This document shows positions 8,023 to 16,720 of a stretch of DNA of 64,000 nucleotides, piece after piece. The DNA comes from Faecalibacterium sp. HTF-F. Lineage in GTDB: Bacteria > Bacillota > Clostridia > Oscillospirales > Ruminococcaceae. A program made the position numbers and the translations under genes. The stretch's first letter is position 1. Each line of letters opens with the position of its first letter. The notes under the pieces were generated by a model. That model saw nothing but the letters and a program-made list of their open reading frames with translations. It was not told where the DNA came from and did not search any database. The stretch covers positions 62,001 through 126,000 of the forward strand of contig NZ_CP094473.1 in the NCBI RefSeq assembly GCF_023347535.1, written 5' to 3'.

Positions 8023-8772
8023 ATGGAAACAATGAATCTGCCGCTGGGGGCGCGGCTCTGGATTGCAGATGCCCCCAAAGACCCCAAAGGAATGATCTTG
8101 ATCTGCCCCGGCGGCGGCTACCAGTGGCTTTCGCCGCGTGAGGCCGAGCCGGTGGCCCGCGCCTTTGCCGCCGCCGGCTGGGCGGCTGCGGTGGTGTACT
8201 ACACCATTCGCGAAAAGCCCGGCCAACCCCCGCTGGGCACCCTGCCGGTGCGCCAGCTGGGCGAAGCACTGCAGACCATGCAGCAGCGTTTCCCGGCACT
8301 GTCGGCGCTGGTCTGCGGCTTCTCCGCAGGCGGCCATCTGGCAGCCAGTCTGGGCGTGCACTGGCGTGAGTTGGGCCTGCCCCGCCCCGACGGCATGATC
8401 CTGGGCTACCCGGTGATCACCGCCGGAAAGTACGCCCACCGCGGCAGTATCCAAAATCTGGCCGGCTCGGACGATCCGGGCTGGTATTCGCTGGAAACGC
8501 AGGTCACGGCAGATACGCCGCCTGCCTTCTTCTGGCATACCGTCACCGACCCGGAAGTGCCGGTGCAGAACAGCCTGCTTCTGGCAGGTGCACTGAGCGC
8601 GGCCGGTGTGCGCTACGAAATGCATCTTTACCCCCGCGGGGTGCACGGTCTGAGTCTGGCAACGCCCGAAGTGGACGAGCCGGAAAAGCACCGCGTTGCA
8701 GATCCTCACATCGCCGGCTGGTTCGGGCAGTGCCTCGAATGGCTGGATATTCTAAAAACGACAAAGGAGTGA
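8023..8772 (+). CDS. Alpha/beta hydrolase (acetyl-esterase/dienelactone hydrolase-like)
   Basis: 249 aa, cytosolic with no signal peptide. The oxyanion-hole motif ICPGGGY lies near residue 29, the nucleophile elbow GFSAGGH near 99, an acid in HTVTDPEVP and a histidine in GVHGLSL, completing a Ser-Asp-His triad. Related proteins are carbohydrate acetyl esterases or BD-FAE-like enzymes. Placed between a sugar-acid importer and uronate enzymes, it might remove acetyl or methyl esters, or open a lactone, from the imported substrate (inference). The next gene starts six bases after the stop. Confidence 0.85.
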   Translation: METMNLPLGARLWIADAPKDPKGMILICPGGGYQWLSPREAEPVARAFAAAGWAAAVVYYTIREKPGQPPLGTLPVRQLGEALQTMQQRFPALSALVCGFSAGGHLAASLGVHWRELGLPRPDGMILGYPVITAGKYAHRGSIQNLAGSDDPGWYSLETQVTADTPPAFFWHTVTDPEVPVQNSLLLAGALSAAGVRYEMHLYPRGVHGLSLATPEVDEPEKHRVADPHIAGWFGQCLEWLDILKTTKE

Positions 8773-8778
8773 TTCCCC

Positions 8779-9492
8779 ATGGCAATGTGGAAAAACGACG
8801 ATGAAATGTTCGCCCTGATGAAAGAGAAGCTCTATACCCCCGTTGTGGGTGATATTCTGGATCAGATGGGCTATAAGCACCAGTTCCTGCCCGCTTCCAT
8901 CCGCCCGCTGGCTGCACAGGTGCCTACCGCACCCTACATCCTGCCCGGAGAGGAAGAGGACAAGCGCCTGAAGGTGGCTGGCTACGCCTGCACCGTTCTG
9001 GAAAACGATGTGTTTGAGTACCCCGCCGAAAAGCCCTTCGGTTATATGACGGAGGCGCTGGATGACCTGAAGCCCAACGAGATCTACATCGCTACCGGCG
9101 CACACAACAGTGCTCTGTGGGGCGAGCTGCTCACCGCCTGCGGCAAGGCCCGCGGTGCAGTTGGCGCCGTTCTGGACGGCTACACCCGCGATACCCCCAA
9201 GGTCATCGAGCAGAACTTCCCTGTTTTCTGCTCCGGTACATGGGCACAGGATTCCTCCGTCCGTACCTACGTGTTCAAGTGGCGCTGCCCCATTGAGATC
9301 GGTCAGGTGACCATCCACAATGGCGATATCGTCTTTGGCGACATCGACGGCGTGCTCATCATCCCCAAGGATATTGCACCGGAAGTCATCGAGAAAGCCC
9401 TCGTCAAGGCAAGCACGGAAAAGACCATGCGCAAAGCCATTGAAGACGGCATGATGGTCACGGATGCATTTGCAAAGTTCGGAGTGCTGTAA
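8779..9492 (+). CDS. RraA-like family protein (possible HMG/CHA-type aldolase)
   Basis: 237 aa with the RraA/dimethylmenaquinone-methyltransferase-like fold. Landmarks: TPVVGDILDQMG near the start, WGELLTACGKARGAVGAVLDGYTRDT near the middle with the metal and Arg-Asp site, and VTIHNGDIVFGDIDGVLIIP. Characterised relatives are 4-hydroxy-4-methyl-2-oxoglutarate aldolases or RNase E inhibitors; in sugar-acid operons such proteins are suspected to cleave or process 2-keto acids. A retro-aldol step after dehydration is plausible because no KDG aldolase gene is visible in this window. Confidence 0.85.
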   Translation: MAMWKNDDEMFALMKEKLYTPVVGDILDQMGYKHQFLPASIRPLAAQVPTAPYILPGEEEDKRLKVAGYACTVLENDVFEYPAEKPFGYMTEALDDLKPNEIYIATGAHNSALWGELLTACGKARGAVGAVLDGYTRDTPKVIEQNFPVFCSGTWAQDSSVRTYVFKWRCPIEIGQVTIHNGDIVFGDIDGVLIIPKDIAPEVIEKALVKASTEKTMRKAIEDGMMVTDAFAKFGVL

Positions 9493-9495
9493 GCT

Positions 9496-9831
9496 ATGGA
9501 CGAAAAGCAGAACGCCTTTCAGATCAATCGGGAAGACAATGTGGCCACGGCCCTGACCCCGCTGGTGCCCGGCCCTGTGGAGCTGCGCGGCGATGCCTGC
9601 GCCCCCGAAGTGGAAGCCGCCACCGAGGTGCCGATGGGCCATAAAATTGCCCTGCGGGACATCAGGAACGGTGAGGATATCGTCAAGTACGGCGTAGTCA
9701 TTGGCCGCGCTACCGCCGATATCCCGGCTGGCAGCTGGGTACACCTGCACGTCATGCGCAGCGTCTACGACCAGCGTTCCAGCCATCTGGACGTCAGGAC
9801 CGGTGCTCCCAAAGACACGAAGTACGAGTAA
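9496..9831 (+). CDS. UxaA-type dehydratase small (SAF-domain) subunit
   Basis: 111 aa corresponding to the N-terminal SAF domain of altronate/galactarate dehydratases. It has the VPMGHKIALRDI motif with its conserved histidine and lysine and the GEDIVKYGVVIGRAT segment. The partner large subunit follows 14 bases downstream. In UxaA the two parts are fused; here they are separate genes, as in several Firmicutes and archaeal operons. Starts three bases after the RraA-like gene. Confidence 0.88.
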   Translation: MDEKQNAFQINREDNVATALTPLVPGPVELRGDACAPEVEAATEVPMGHKIALRDIRNGEDIVKYGVVIGRATADIPAGSWVHLHVMRSVYDQRSSHLDVRTGAPKDTKYE

Positions 9832-9845
9832 AGGAGAGGCTTTTA

Positions 9846-11072
9846 ATGGATTGGAATGAACTGCAAAGCCTCACTTGGCCCGGCTACGCCCGCAAAAACG
9901 GCGGAAAGGGCATCCGTAACCGGGTGTTGGTGATCTACACGGTCAAGTGTGCCGAGTTTGTGGCGCAGCAGATCGTAGCCAAAAGCGGCAGTACCAATGT
10001 GGAACTGCTGGGCTTTGACGGCTGTACCGATAACCAGTATGCGGTGAACCTGCTCATCAGCTTCATCCGCCACCCCAACGTGGGTGCGGTGCTGGCTGTA
10101 GGCCTTGGCTGTGAATACGTGCAGCCGGAATGGCTGTCTAAAATTGCCGAGGAAGAGGGCAAGCCCACAAGCTGGATGTTCATCCAGAACGAGGGCGGCA
10201 CCCAGCCTGCCGTCCGCAAGGGCGTGGAGTGGGTGCAGAGCGCACTCAAAGAGCTGGAAAACACCCCCCGCGTGGAGATGTCCGTAAAAGATCTGGTCAT
10301 TGGCGCAGAGTGCGGCGGCAGTGACTACACCAGCGGTCTGGCTGGCAATGTGGTCGTGGGCCGGTTCTACGACTGGCTCACCGATCAGGGCGGCACGGCC
10401 ATCTTTGAGGAGATCGTCGAGGCCATTGGTCTGGATCATCTGCTGCTCAAGCGCGCTGCTTCTGAGCAGGCCGCAAAAGAGCTGCGCTATACCTATGATA
10501 AAGCGCTGGAATACTGCCGCAGCGTGCGGCAGTATTCGGTCAGCCCCGGCAACTTTGCAGGCGGCCTGTCCACCATTGAAGAAAAGAGCATGGGTGCTGT
10601 GATCAAGAGCGGCTCCCGCCCCATTCAGGGCGTCATCAAGGTGTCCTGCCCTGCGCCCCATCCGGGTCTGTGGCTGCTGGACTCCACCCCGGACCCTTAC
10701 TGGATGCAGTTTGGCATCACCAATCCCAACGACAACGAGGGCTTGATGGATCTTGCCAGCTGTGGCGCACACATCGTATTCCTCGTTACAGGACGCGGCA
10801 ATGTGGTGGGCAGCGCAGTAGCCCCCTGCATCAAGATCACCGGCAACGGTGCGACTTACGCCCGCATGGAGGGCGATATGGACTTCAATGCCAACCCCGT
10901 GCTCCGGGGCGAATGCACCCAGAGCGAGCTGGCCCGCCGCCTGACCGAACTGGTGGTAAAAACTGCCGCCGGTCAGCCCACCAAGAGCGAAGCCCAGGGA
11001 CACCACGAGTTCTTTGTACCGTATAAATATCAGGAAAAGCAGGTCGCTTTCAAGCGTGCCTGCGAAGAGTGA
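9846..11072 (+). CDS. UxaA-type sugar-acid dehydratase large subunit
   Basis: 408 aa matching the C-terminal catalytic part of altronate/galactarate dehydratases (UxaA/GarD), which remove water from a hexonate or aldarate to give a 2-keto-3-deoxy acid. Recognisable pieces: RNRVLVIYTVKC, GLGCEY, LVIGAECGGSDYTSGLAGN and SAVAPCIKITGN with conserved cysteines and metal-site residues. AAAGGAG lies ahead of the ATG. The presence of UxaC downstream suggests altronate or a related hexonate, but a galactarate-like substrate cannot be excluded. Confidence 0.88.
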   Translation: MDWNELQSLTWPGYARKNGGKGIRNRVLVIYTVKCAEFVAQQIVAKSGSTNVELLGFDGCTDNQYAVNLLISFIRHPNVGAVLAVGLGCEYVQPEWLSKIAEEEGKPTSWMFIQNEGGTQPAVRKGVEWVQSALKELENTPRVEMSVKDLVIGAECGGSDYTSGLAGNVVVGRFYDWLTDQGGTAIFEEIVEAIGLDHLLLKRAASEQAAKELRYTYDKALEYCRSVRQYSVSPGNFAGGLSTIEEKSMGAVIKSGSRPIQGVIKVSCPAPHPGLWLLDSTPDPYWMQFGITNPNDNEGLMDLASCGAHIVFLVTGRGNVVGSAVAPCIKITGNGATYARMEGDMDFNANPVLRGECTQSELARRLTELVVKTAAGQPTKSEAQGHHEFFVPYKYQEKQVAFKRACEE

Positions 11073-11087
11073 GGAGGACTGTTCCCC

Positions 11088-11888
11088 ATGGCAGCATTTA
11101 CCGAAGAACAGGTGAAGGATTTCAGCATCAAGAACTGGTACGATCTGTCCGGTCAGGTCGCCGTCGTCACCGGCGGTGCCACCGGTCTTGGCCTTGCCAT
11201 TACCCGCTGTCTTGTTTCCGCAGGCGCAAAGGTGGCCGTTGTGGCTTCCCGCGCTCCTGAGCTGGTGGCCGATACTCTGGCAGAGTTTGGCGGCAAGGCT
11301 GTGTACTATCAGTTCAATATCACCGATACCGACCACGCTCAGGAACTGGCCGATAAGATCACCGCTGAGCAGGGCCCCGTGAGCATCCTTGTGAACAACG
11401 CAGGCAACCATTGCAAGAAGTTCATCTGGGATATGACCGTGGACGATTACAAGCGCGTTCTGGATGTGCATCTGGTGGGTGCATTCGCACTGACCAAGGC
11501 TTTTGTTCCCCAGATGAAGGAGCAGGGTCATGGCCGCATCATCTTCCAGGCCAGCATGACCAGCTACATCGGCCAGCCCCAGGTGGCAGGCTACTCCACC
11601 GCAAAGGCCGGCTATCTGGGCCTGATCCACACCCTGACCGCTGAACTGGCCGAGTACGGCATCACCGTCAACGCCATTGCTCCGGGCTGGATCGACACCC
11701 CCATGTTCCACAAAGCTACCGACAACGACCCACCGCGTCTGGCCAAGATCATGGGCCGCATCCCCGCCAAGAGCGTGGGCGACCCTATGGATGTCGGCAT
11801 GTGTGCAGCGTTCCTGTGCAGTGACGCAGCCCGCTATATCAGCGGCACCTGCATCCCTGTTGACGGCGGCGCTCTGATCGGATTCTGA
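11088..11888 (+). CDS. SDR-family dehydrogenase, gluconate 5-dehydrogenase/KduD-like
   Basis: 266 aa classical short-chain dehydrogenase. The cofactor loop TGGATGLG lies near residue 29, the structural NNAG near 105, a catalytic serine in QASMTSY and the YSTAK tyrosine-lysine pair near 168. The C-terminal PVDGGALIGF is typical of 2-deoxy-D-gluconate 3-dehydrogenase/gluconate 5-dehydrogenase relatives. In this operon it could interconvert a keto-hexonate and hexonate, replacing the usual UxaB/UxuB reductase, which is absent here. GAGGAG precedes the ATG. Confidence 0.88.
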   Translation: MAAFTEEQVKDFSIKNWYDLSGQVAVVTGGATGLGLAITRCLVSAGAKVAVVASRAPELVADTLAEFGGKAVYYQFNITDTDHAQELADKITAEQGPVSILVNNAGNHCKKFIWDMTVDDYKRVLDVHLVGAFALTKAFVPQMKEQGHGRIIFQASMTSYIGQPQVAGYSTAKAGYLGLIHTLTAELAEYGITVNAIAPGWIDTPMFHKATDNDPPRLAKIMGRIPAKSVGDPMDVGMCAAFLCSDAARYISGTCIPVDGGALIGF

Positions 11889-11896
11889 TGAAATGA

Positions 11897-11933
11897 GCCC
11901 ACCCATCTCCTGAACAGACGGGTGGGCATTTTT
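11897..11933 (+). terminator. Intra-operon terminator/attenuator before uxaC
   Basis: GCCCACCC (11897-11904) and GGGTGGGC (11920-11927) form a stem followed by ATTTTT, then the uxaC ribosome site at once. It probably lowers but does not abolish downstream expression. Confidence 0.65.
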
Positions 11934-11947
11934 GGAGGATATTTGTT

Positions 11948-13360
11948 ATGAATGATCGTTTCAGCGAAGAGCTGTTCCTCACCAATGAGACCGGCAAGAT
12001 GCTCTACCACAAGTATGCAGAGCATATGCCGATCATCGATTACCATTGCCATCTGCAGCCCGTGGAGATCGCCGAGAACAAGGAGTTTGAAGATCTGGGC
12101 GAGATGTGGCTGCGCGGAGACCACTACAAGTGGCGCTGTATGCGCACCTTTGGTATCGACGAGAAGTACATCACCGGTGACGCCAGCTACTACGAAAAGT
12201 ACATGAAGTTTGCCGAAATTCTGCCCCAGCTGGTGGGCAATCCCATCTACATCTGGTGTGCACTGGAGCTGAAGCGCTACTTCGACATCGACGAACCCCT
12301 GACCGCAGCCAATGCACAGGAAATTTATGACCGCACCAAAAAGCTTATCACTGAAAAGCACATGACCCGCCGCTGGTGCATGGAGCACAGCAATGTGCGT
12401 CTGGTCTCCACCACCGAAGACCCCATCGACGACCTGCGCTACCACAAGGCGCTGAACGAGGAAAAGATGTTCACCCGCGTGATCACCGCCTTCCGCCCCG
12501 ATAAGGCCATGTTCTGCGCCAACGCCGATTTTGCTGCTTATCTGGCAAAGCTTTCTGCTGCTACGGAGCAGCCCATTGACAGCTTTGCCGAGATGCTCAC
12601 CGCATTGGAAAAGCGTTTGCAGTATTTCCAGCAGATCACCGGCACCACCGTCAGTGACGACGGCATCCCCTACTTCAACTGGGCAGATTACACCCCCGCC
12701 GAGGTAGAGGGCATCTTTGCCAAGGCACGCAGCGGCGGCAAGCTGACCCAGCATGAGATCGACCAGTACCAGAGCGCATTCCTGTTCGAGATGGCCCGTA
12801 TCTACAACCGCAACCACTACGTTATGCAGCTGCACATCGGCACCTATCTGGATGCCAACACCAGCCATGTGAAGAGTGTGGGCCAGTCCACTGGTTTTGA
12901 TTGCTGCGACGATGCCGCACCGGTCAAGGGCGTTGGCGAGCTGCTGAACAACCTGACCACCATCGGCGAACTGCCCAAAACCATCATCTATCCGCTGGAC
13001 GGCACCAAGATTGAGACCTGGGCGATCTTAGCCGCAGGCTTCTGCGATAATGGCACCAAGGCAAAAGTTCAGCTGGGCGCACCCTGGTGGTTCAACGATC
13101 AGGCCTTTGGTATCCAGCGCCAGTTCGAGGCCTGTGCAAACCTGTACCCGGTCTCACTGTCGGTCGGCATGCTGACCGACAGCCGCAGCTTTATCTCCTA
13201 TCCCCGTCATGAGCTGTACCGCCGCGTGCTGTGCAGTTATCTGGGCAGTCTGGTGGAGCGCGGAGAGTATTTCTCCGGTGAGGAAGAGCTGAAAAAGACC
13301 ATCGAGAATGTCTGCTTCAACAATGTGAATGAGTTCTTTGGCTTCAACGTTAAGGTTTGA
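11948..13360 (+). CDS. uxaC: Uronate isomerase (glucuronate/galacturonate isomerase)
   Basis: 470 aa, the expected UxaC length. It isomerises D-glucuronate to D-fructuronate and D-galacturonate to D-tagaturonate. The N-terminal metal site is IIDYHCHL near residue 29, MRTFGIDEKYITG follows, MQLHIG holds a further histidine, and DSRSFISYPRHELYRR is a family signature near the C terminus. GGAGG precedes the ATG. It identifies the pathway substrate as a hexuronate, at least in part, although the usual partners UxaB/UxuB and UxuA are not in the window. Confidence 0.95.
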   Translation: MNDRFSEELFLTNETGKMLYHKYAEHMPIIDYHCHLQPVEIAENKEFEDLGEMWLRGDHYKWRCMRTFGIDEKYITGDASYYEKYMKFAEILPQLVGNPIYIWCALELKRYFDIDEPLTAANAQEIYDRTKKLITEKHMTRRWCMEHSNVRLVSTTEDPIDDLRYHKALNEEKMFTRVITAFRPDKAMFCANADFAAYLAKLSAATEQPIDSFAEMLTALEKRLQYFQQITGTTVSDDGIPYFNWADYTPAEVEGIFAKARSGGKLTQHEIDQYQSAFLFEMARIYNRNHYVMQLHIGTYLDANTSHVKSVGQSTGFDCCDDAAPVKGVGELLNNLTTIGELPKTIIYPLDGTKIETWAILAAGFCDNGTKAKVQLGAPWWFNDQAFGIQRQFEACANLYPVSLSVGMLTDSRSFISYPRHELYRRVLCSYLGSLVERGEYFSGEEELKKTIENVCFNNVNEFFGFNVKV

Positions 13361-13374
13361 TAGGAGGATTTATG

Positions 13375-14124
13375 ATGGCAGATCTGAAGGGTAAGGCCGG
13401 CATCGTCACCGGCGGCAGCAGCGGCATTGGTTTCCAGATCGCAAATGTGCTGGCAGAGGCCGGCGCAACGGTTTATGTGATCAGCCGTACCGGCAGGCCC
13501 AAAGAGGGCGTGGGAGAAAGCGCATCGGGCGTTGTCCACCTGAAGGGCGATGTGGGCGATGTAGAAGCCATGAAGGCTATGGTGGCAGAGCTTGCCGCAA
13601 AGCACAATGGCTGCCTTGATTTTCTGGTGAACAATGCAGGCGTCAGCTATAAATGCCGTGCCGAAAACTTCCCTATGGAACAGTTTGACAACATCATGAA
13701 CGTGAACGTCAAGTATTTGTTTGAGATGAGCGTTGTCTGCTACCCCTACCTGAAGAAGAGCGCGGACAAGGGCCGCATCATCAACATCACCAGCATGAGC
13801 GCACATCTGGGCTTCAGCGAGGTGGTGCCCTACTGCACCAGCAAGGGCGCTGTTTTGGCTATGACCCGCGCACTGGCTGTGGAGTGGGCCGGGGACAACA
13901 TCACCGTCAACAGCATCGCACCGGGCTGGTTCCGCAGCAAGATGAACGAGCAGGTGGTGGACGCCGCCCGTGAGCAGAAGATCCTGAACCGGATGCCCCT
14001 GCATGCTTACGGCGATACCCGCGATCTGGGCAAGATGGCCGAGTTCCTGGTGGGCGATGGAGCCTCCTACATCACAGGTCAGGATTTTGCCGTGGATGGC
14101 GGTGCCCTGGCGTATGGATACTGA
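13375..14124 (+). CDS. SDR-family dehydrogenase (second copy in operon)
   Basis: 249 aa short-chain dehydrogenase with TGGSSGIGF near residue 13, NNAGVSY near 83, the serine in NITSMSAH and YCTSK near 152; it ends in AVDGGALAYGY. Two ATG codons overlap (13372 and 13375); AGGAGG at 13362-13367 is better spaced for 13375. It differs clearly from the SDR at 11088, so the two probably act on different keto/hydroxy intermediates. Last gene of the operon, followed by a strong terminator. Confidence 0.88.
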   Translation: MADLKGKAGIVTGGSSGIGFQIANVLAEAGATVYVISRTGRPKEGVGESASGVVHLKGDVGDVEAMKAMVAELAAKHNGCLDFLVNNAGVSYKCRAENFPMEQFDNIMNVNVKYLFEMSVVCYPYLKKSADKGRIINITSMSAHLGFSEVVPYCTSKGAVLAMTRALAVEWAGDNITVNSIAPGWFRSKMNEQVVDAAREQKILNRMPLHAYGDTRDLGKMAEFLVGDGASYITGQDFAVDGGALAYGY

Positions 14125-14182
14125 CCGAACTTGATTTTTGGTGTGCGGTCGCTCGAGTCCCTTCCATCGCACCAAACAATGA

Positions 14183-14225
14183 AAATCCGAACCTTTTCTC
14201 GATAGGAGAAGGGTTCGGATTTTTC
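14183..14225 (+). terminator. Terminator of the uronate operon
   Basis: AATCCGAACCTTTTCTC pairs with GAGAAGGGTTCGGATT around a GATAG loop, followed by TTT. Confidence 0.88.
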
Positions 14226-14252
14226 GTTTTCTTCGGAAAGCAAAATGCCGCG

Positions 14253-14369
14253 GCAGAGTTAGACTGCCTTATTTACAATGACCCGCTGGGCTATGCGGAC
14301 TTGATCCTGAATGGCGACCCGGAGAAATATTTGAAGAATGCGGCCGGAAGCCATGGGTCAGAGATCTGA
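14253..14369 (+). pseudogene. 3' remnant of a DUF6061-like gene
   Basis: The frame reads AELDCLIYNDPLGYADLI then LNGDPEKYLKNAAG before a stop, matching the second half of the small protein at 1529-1750 (AELDWLLYNKPLEYAQMVL). No start codon and no first half are present, so this is a truncated relic. It and its relative flank the sugar-acid locus in opposite orientation. Confidence 0.6.
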
Positions 14370-14373
14370 ATGA

Positions 14374-14422
14374 ATGCTGGACATTACCGCTTTTTTTGCG
14401 CTGGTGATGCCCGGCATTTTTT
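14374..14422 (+). terminator. Hairpin with T-run after the relic
   Basis: ATGCTGGACATTACCGC pairs imperfectly, with G-U pairs, with GCGCTGGTGATGCCCGGCAT and is followed by TTTTTT. The remaining bases up to the ktrB ribosome site (14423-14522) contain no gene and no promoter that I can place with confidence. Confidence 0.55.
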
Positions 14423-14534
14423 AGTGTTGGCTGATCGATTTTAATGGAATCTTTATACTTCTACAATTTTCTTTACGGCTCCTTTATCTGTTCCATGCTA
14501 ATCTTTATGCACACGGATAGGTAAAGGAGCTTTT

Positions 14535-15872
14535 ATGATTCAATATCCTCGTTACAGGCAGCACCGTTTTTCTTCTTTTCAGGTCATTATTGCAGGTTTT
14601 GCGGCAGTTGATCTGGTGGGCGCATTGCTTCTGATGCTCCCGATTGCTGCACAGCAGCGGTGCGTCACACCGTTCCATGAGGCACTGTTTACCTCCACCT
14701 CCGCCCTTTGCGTGACCGGACTGGTGGTACAGGATACCGGCAGCTACTGGTCGGCATTCGGGCAGAGCGTGATCCTTCTTCTGATCCAGATCGGAGGATT
14801 GGGCGTCATTACGGTGGGCGCTGCCTTTGCGCTGCTTTCCGGGCGAAAGATCTCCCTCAAGCAGCGCAGCACGATGCAGGAAGCTACGGCTGCCCCGCAG
14901 ATGGGCGGCATCGTGCGGCTGACGGGCTTTATTCTGCGGATCACCGCCCTGTTTGAATTGGTCGGTGCTGCACTGCTGCTGCCGACATTTTGCGCCGATT
15001 ATGGATTGCGCGGGATCTGGTACGCATTGTTTCATTCCATTTCGGCGTTCTGCAATGCCGGGTTTGACCTGCTGGGAACAGAGGGGGCAAAATTTGTTTC
15101 GCTGACACAGTATGCAGGTGACCCATTGCTTACCACAGTGATCGCGGCCCTGATCGTCTTTGGCGGCCTTGGCTTTCTGACATGGGAGGACATTTGTACA
15201 TATCGCCTTAATTTTCACCGTTACCGGATGCAGAGCAAGGTGATCCTTGTCACAACGGCATTTCTTCTGGTACTGCCGACGCTGTACTTTTATTGCTTCG
15301 AGTTCACGGCAGGCTCTGCCCGGCAGCGCATTTTATTGTCGATGTTCCAATCCGTTACACCCCGTACTGCCGGTTTTAACACCGCTGATCTTGCTGCGAT
15401 GGGCAGCACTTCACAGGCATTGATGGTGGTTCTGATGCTGTTGGGCGGTTCGCCCGGCTCCACGGCAGGCGGCATGAAAACCACAACATTTGCCGTTCTG
15501 CTGGCCAATATGTGGGCGACCTTCCGCCGCAGAGAAGATGCCGAATTTTTCGGGCGGCGCATAGATGGTTCCGCGGTCAAGAATGCTGCCACCATCGCAG
15601 GGATGTATTTGACGCTGTTCTTCCTCGGAGCCTTTGTCATTGCTGCGGCCGAGCAGCTGCCGATGTCGGTCTGTCTGTATGAGACTGCATCGGCTGTGGC
15701 AACGGTGGGTCTGACATTGGGCATCACACCGCAGTTGGGCATCCTTTCGCAGGGGGTGCTGATCGCACTGATGTTTTTGGGACGTGTTGGCGGATTGACG
15801 TTGATCTATGCGGCATTTGGCAGCAGCCCTGCCCACTCTCGTCTGCCGCAGGAGAAAATCGCAATCGGATAA
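14535..15872 (+). CDS. ktrB: Ktr/Trk-type potassium uptake membrane subunit
   Basis: 445 aa polytopic ion channel subunit. The four pore repeats and their filter glycines are visible: TSTSALCVTGL near residue 55, FHSISAFCNAGFDLLG near 170, QSVTPRTAGFNT near 275 and ETASAVATVGLTLG near 385. This length, without the extra N-terminal helices of TrkH, fits KtrB. AAAGGAGC at 14523-14530 sets the ATG at 14535. It works with the NAD(P)/ATP-binding KtrA subunit encoded 11 bases downstream. Confidence 0.93.
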   Translation: MIQYPRYRQHRFSSFQVIIAGFAAVDLVGALLLMLPIAAQQRCVTPFHEALFTSTSALCVTGLVVQDTGSYWSAFGQSVILLLIQIGGLGVITVGAAFALLSGRKISLKQRSTMQEATAAPQMGGIVRLTGFILRITALFELVGAALLLPTFCADYGLRGIWYALFHSISAFCNAGFDLLGTEGAKFVSLTQYAGDPLLTTVIAALIVFGGLGFLTWEDICTYRLNFHRYRMQSKVILVTTAFLLVLPTLYFYCFEFTAGSARQRILLSMFQSVTPRTAGFNTADLAAMGSTSQALMVVLMLLGGSPGSTAGGMKTTTFAVLLANMWATFRRREDAEFFGRRIDGSAVKNAATIAGMYLTLFFLGAFVIAAAEQLPMSVCLYETASAVATVGLTLGITPQLGILSQGVLIALMFLGRVGGLTLIYAAFGSSPAHSRLPQEKIAIG

Positions 15873-15883
15873 AGGAGGCAACT

Positions 15884-16531
15884 ATGAAATCGATTCTTTT
15901 GATTGGGCTTGGCCGTTTTGGCCGCCATATTGCGCAGGAACTGAATGAGCTGGGTCATCAGGTCATGGCGATCGACAGCAACGAAGACCGTGTGAACGCC
16001 GTGCTTTCCTATGTGACGAATGCACAGATCGGTGACAGCACCAGCGAATACTTTCTGCGCTCCCTCGGTGTCGGCAATTTTGATGTGTGTATCGTAACCA
16101 TCGGCGGTAATTTTCAAAACTCGCTGGAAACCACTTCACTGCTCAAGGAGCTGGGCGCAAAGCTTGTAGTCTCGCGTGCAGAACGGGATGTACAAGCCAA
16201 GTTTCTGCTGCGCAACGGTGCGGATGAAGTGGTCTACCCGGAAAAGCAGCTGGCAAAGTGGGCAGCGATCCGATACAGCTCCGAACACATTCTGGATTAC
16301 ATCGAGCTGCAGGACGACCACGCCATCATGGAAGTGACCATTCCGCCGGAATGGATGGATCGCACGATCGGTGAGATCAATATCCGAAAAAAGTATAACA
16401 TCAACATTCTTGCACTGAAAAAAGACGGAAAGCTCGATATGAGCATCACGCCGGATACGCAGCTGTGCCGGGATGAAAGTATGCTGGTTTTGGGAAAATA
16501 CGCATCGATCCAGAAGTGTTTCCGGCTCTGA
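15884..16531 (+). CDS. ktrA: Ktr potassium uptake regulatory subunit (RCK domains)
   Basis: 215 aa cytosolic gating ring protein. The N-terminal RCK_N Rossmann domain begins ILLIGLGRFGRHIA (GxGxxG) with the acidic strand end VMAIDSNEDRV, binding adenine nucleotides; residues about 135-215 form an RCK_C domain, the usual c-di-AMP binding part in this family. AAAGGAGG precedes the ATG. Gene order ktrB-ktrA is inverted relative to many Bacillus operons but common in Clostridia. Confidence 0.92.
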   Translation: MKSILLIGLGRFGRHIAQELNELGHQVMAIDSNEDRVNAVLSYVTNAQIGDSTSEYFLRSLGVGNFDVCIVTIGGNFQNSLETTSLLKELGAKLVVSRAERDVQAKFLLRNGADEVVYPEKQLAKWAAIRYSSEHILDYIELQDDHAIMEVTIPPEWMDRTIGEINIRKKYNINILALKKDGKLDMSITPDTQLCRDESMLVLGKYASIQKCFRL

Positions 16532-16549
16532 AAAGATAGGACGGATCAT

Positions 16550-16678
16550 ATGGATGTCGTTTTGTTATTGATGGTTCTTGGAGTCATGTTGAGTGGTTTC
16601 CGGGCAGCAGATGCGCTGGATCACATGCGGAAGGAGATCCTTCAACAGGAAGGAAAAAGACGCGGCTGGTGGTCGTGA
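16550..16678 (+). CDS. 42-aa single-span membrane peptide between ktrA and kdpD
   Basis: The ORF MDVVLLLMVLGVMLSGF followed by RAADALDHMRKEILQQ and KRRGWWS has one hydrophobic span (residues 3-17) and a basic amphipathic tail. GATAGGACGG lies upstream as a weak ribosome site. It sits 18 bases after ktrA and 42 before the sensor kinase, so it is in the potassium operon. Kdp systems elsewhere include the tiny membrane peptide KdpF; this one has no detectable sequence likeness but a similar size and context. Existence is inferred from spacing and composition. Confidence 0.5.
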   Translation: MDVVLLLMVLGVMLSGFRAADALDHMRKEILQQEGKRRGWWS

Positions 16679-16720
16679 CCATCAAATTGTGCTATACTGT
16701 GGGCAAGGCAGGTGATCTTT

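Noticed and set aside
6970..8709. 579-codon minus-strand frame over dctM and the hydrolase
   Set aside because: His/Gln/Asp-rich shadow translation; both plus-strand genes are clear family members.
9843..11906. 687-codon minus-strand frame over the UxaA-type gene and SDR
   Set aside because: Antisense to two well-supported enzymes; no recognisable protein features.
14423..14534. Possible c-di-AMP riboswitch upstream of ktrB
   Set aside because: Only about 110 bases; I could not find the conserved ydaO-type core, so no riboswitch is called.
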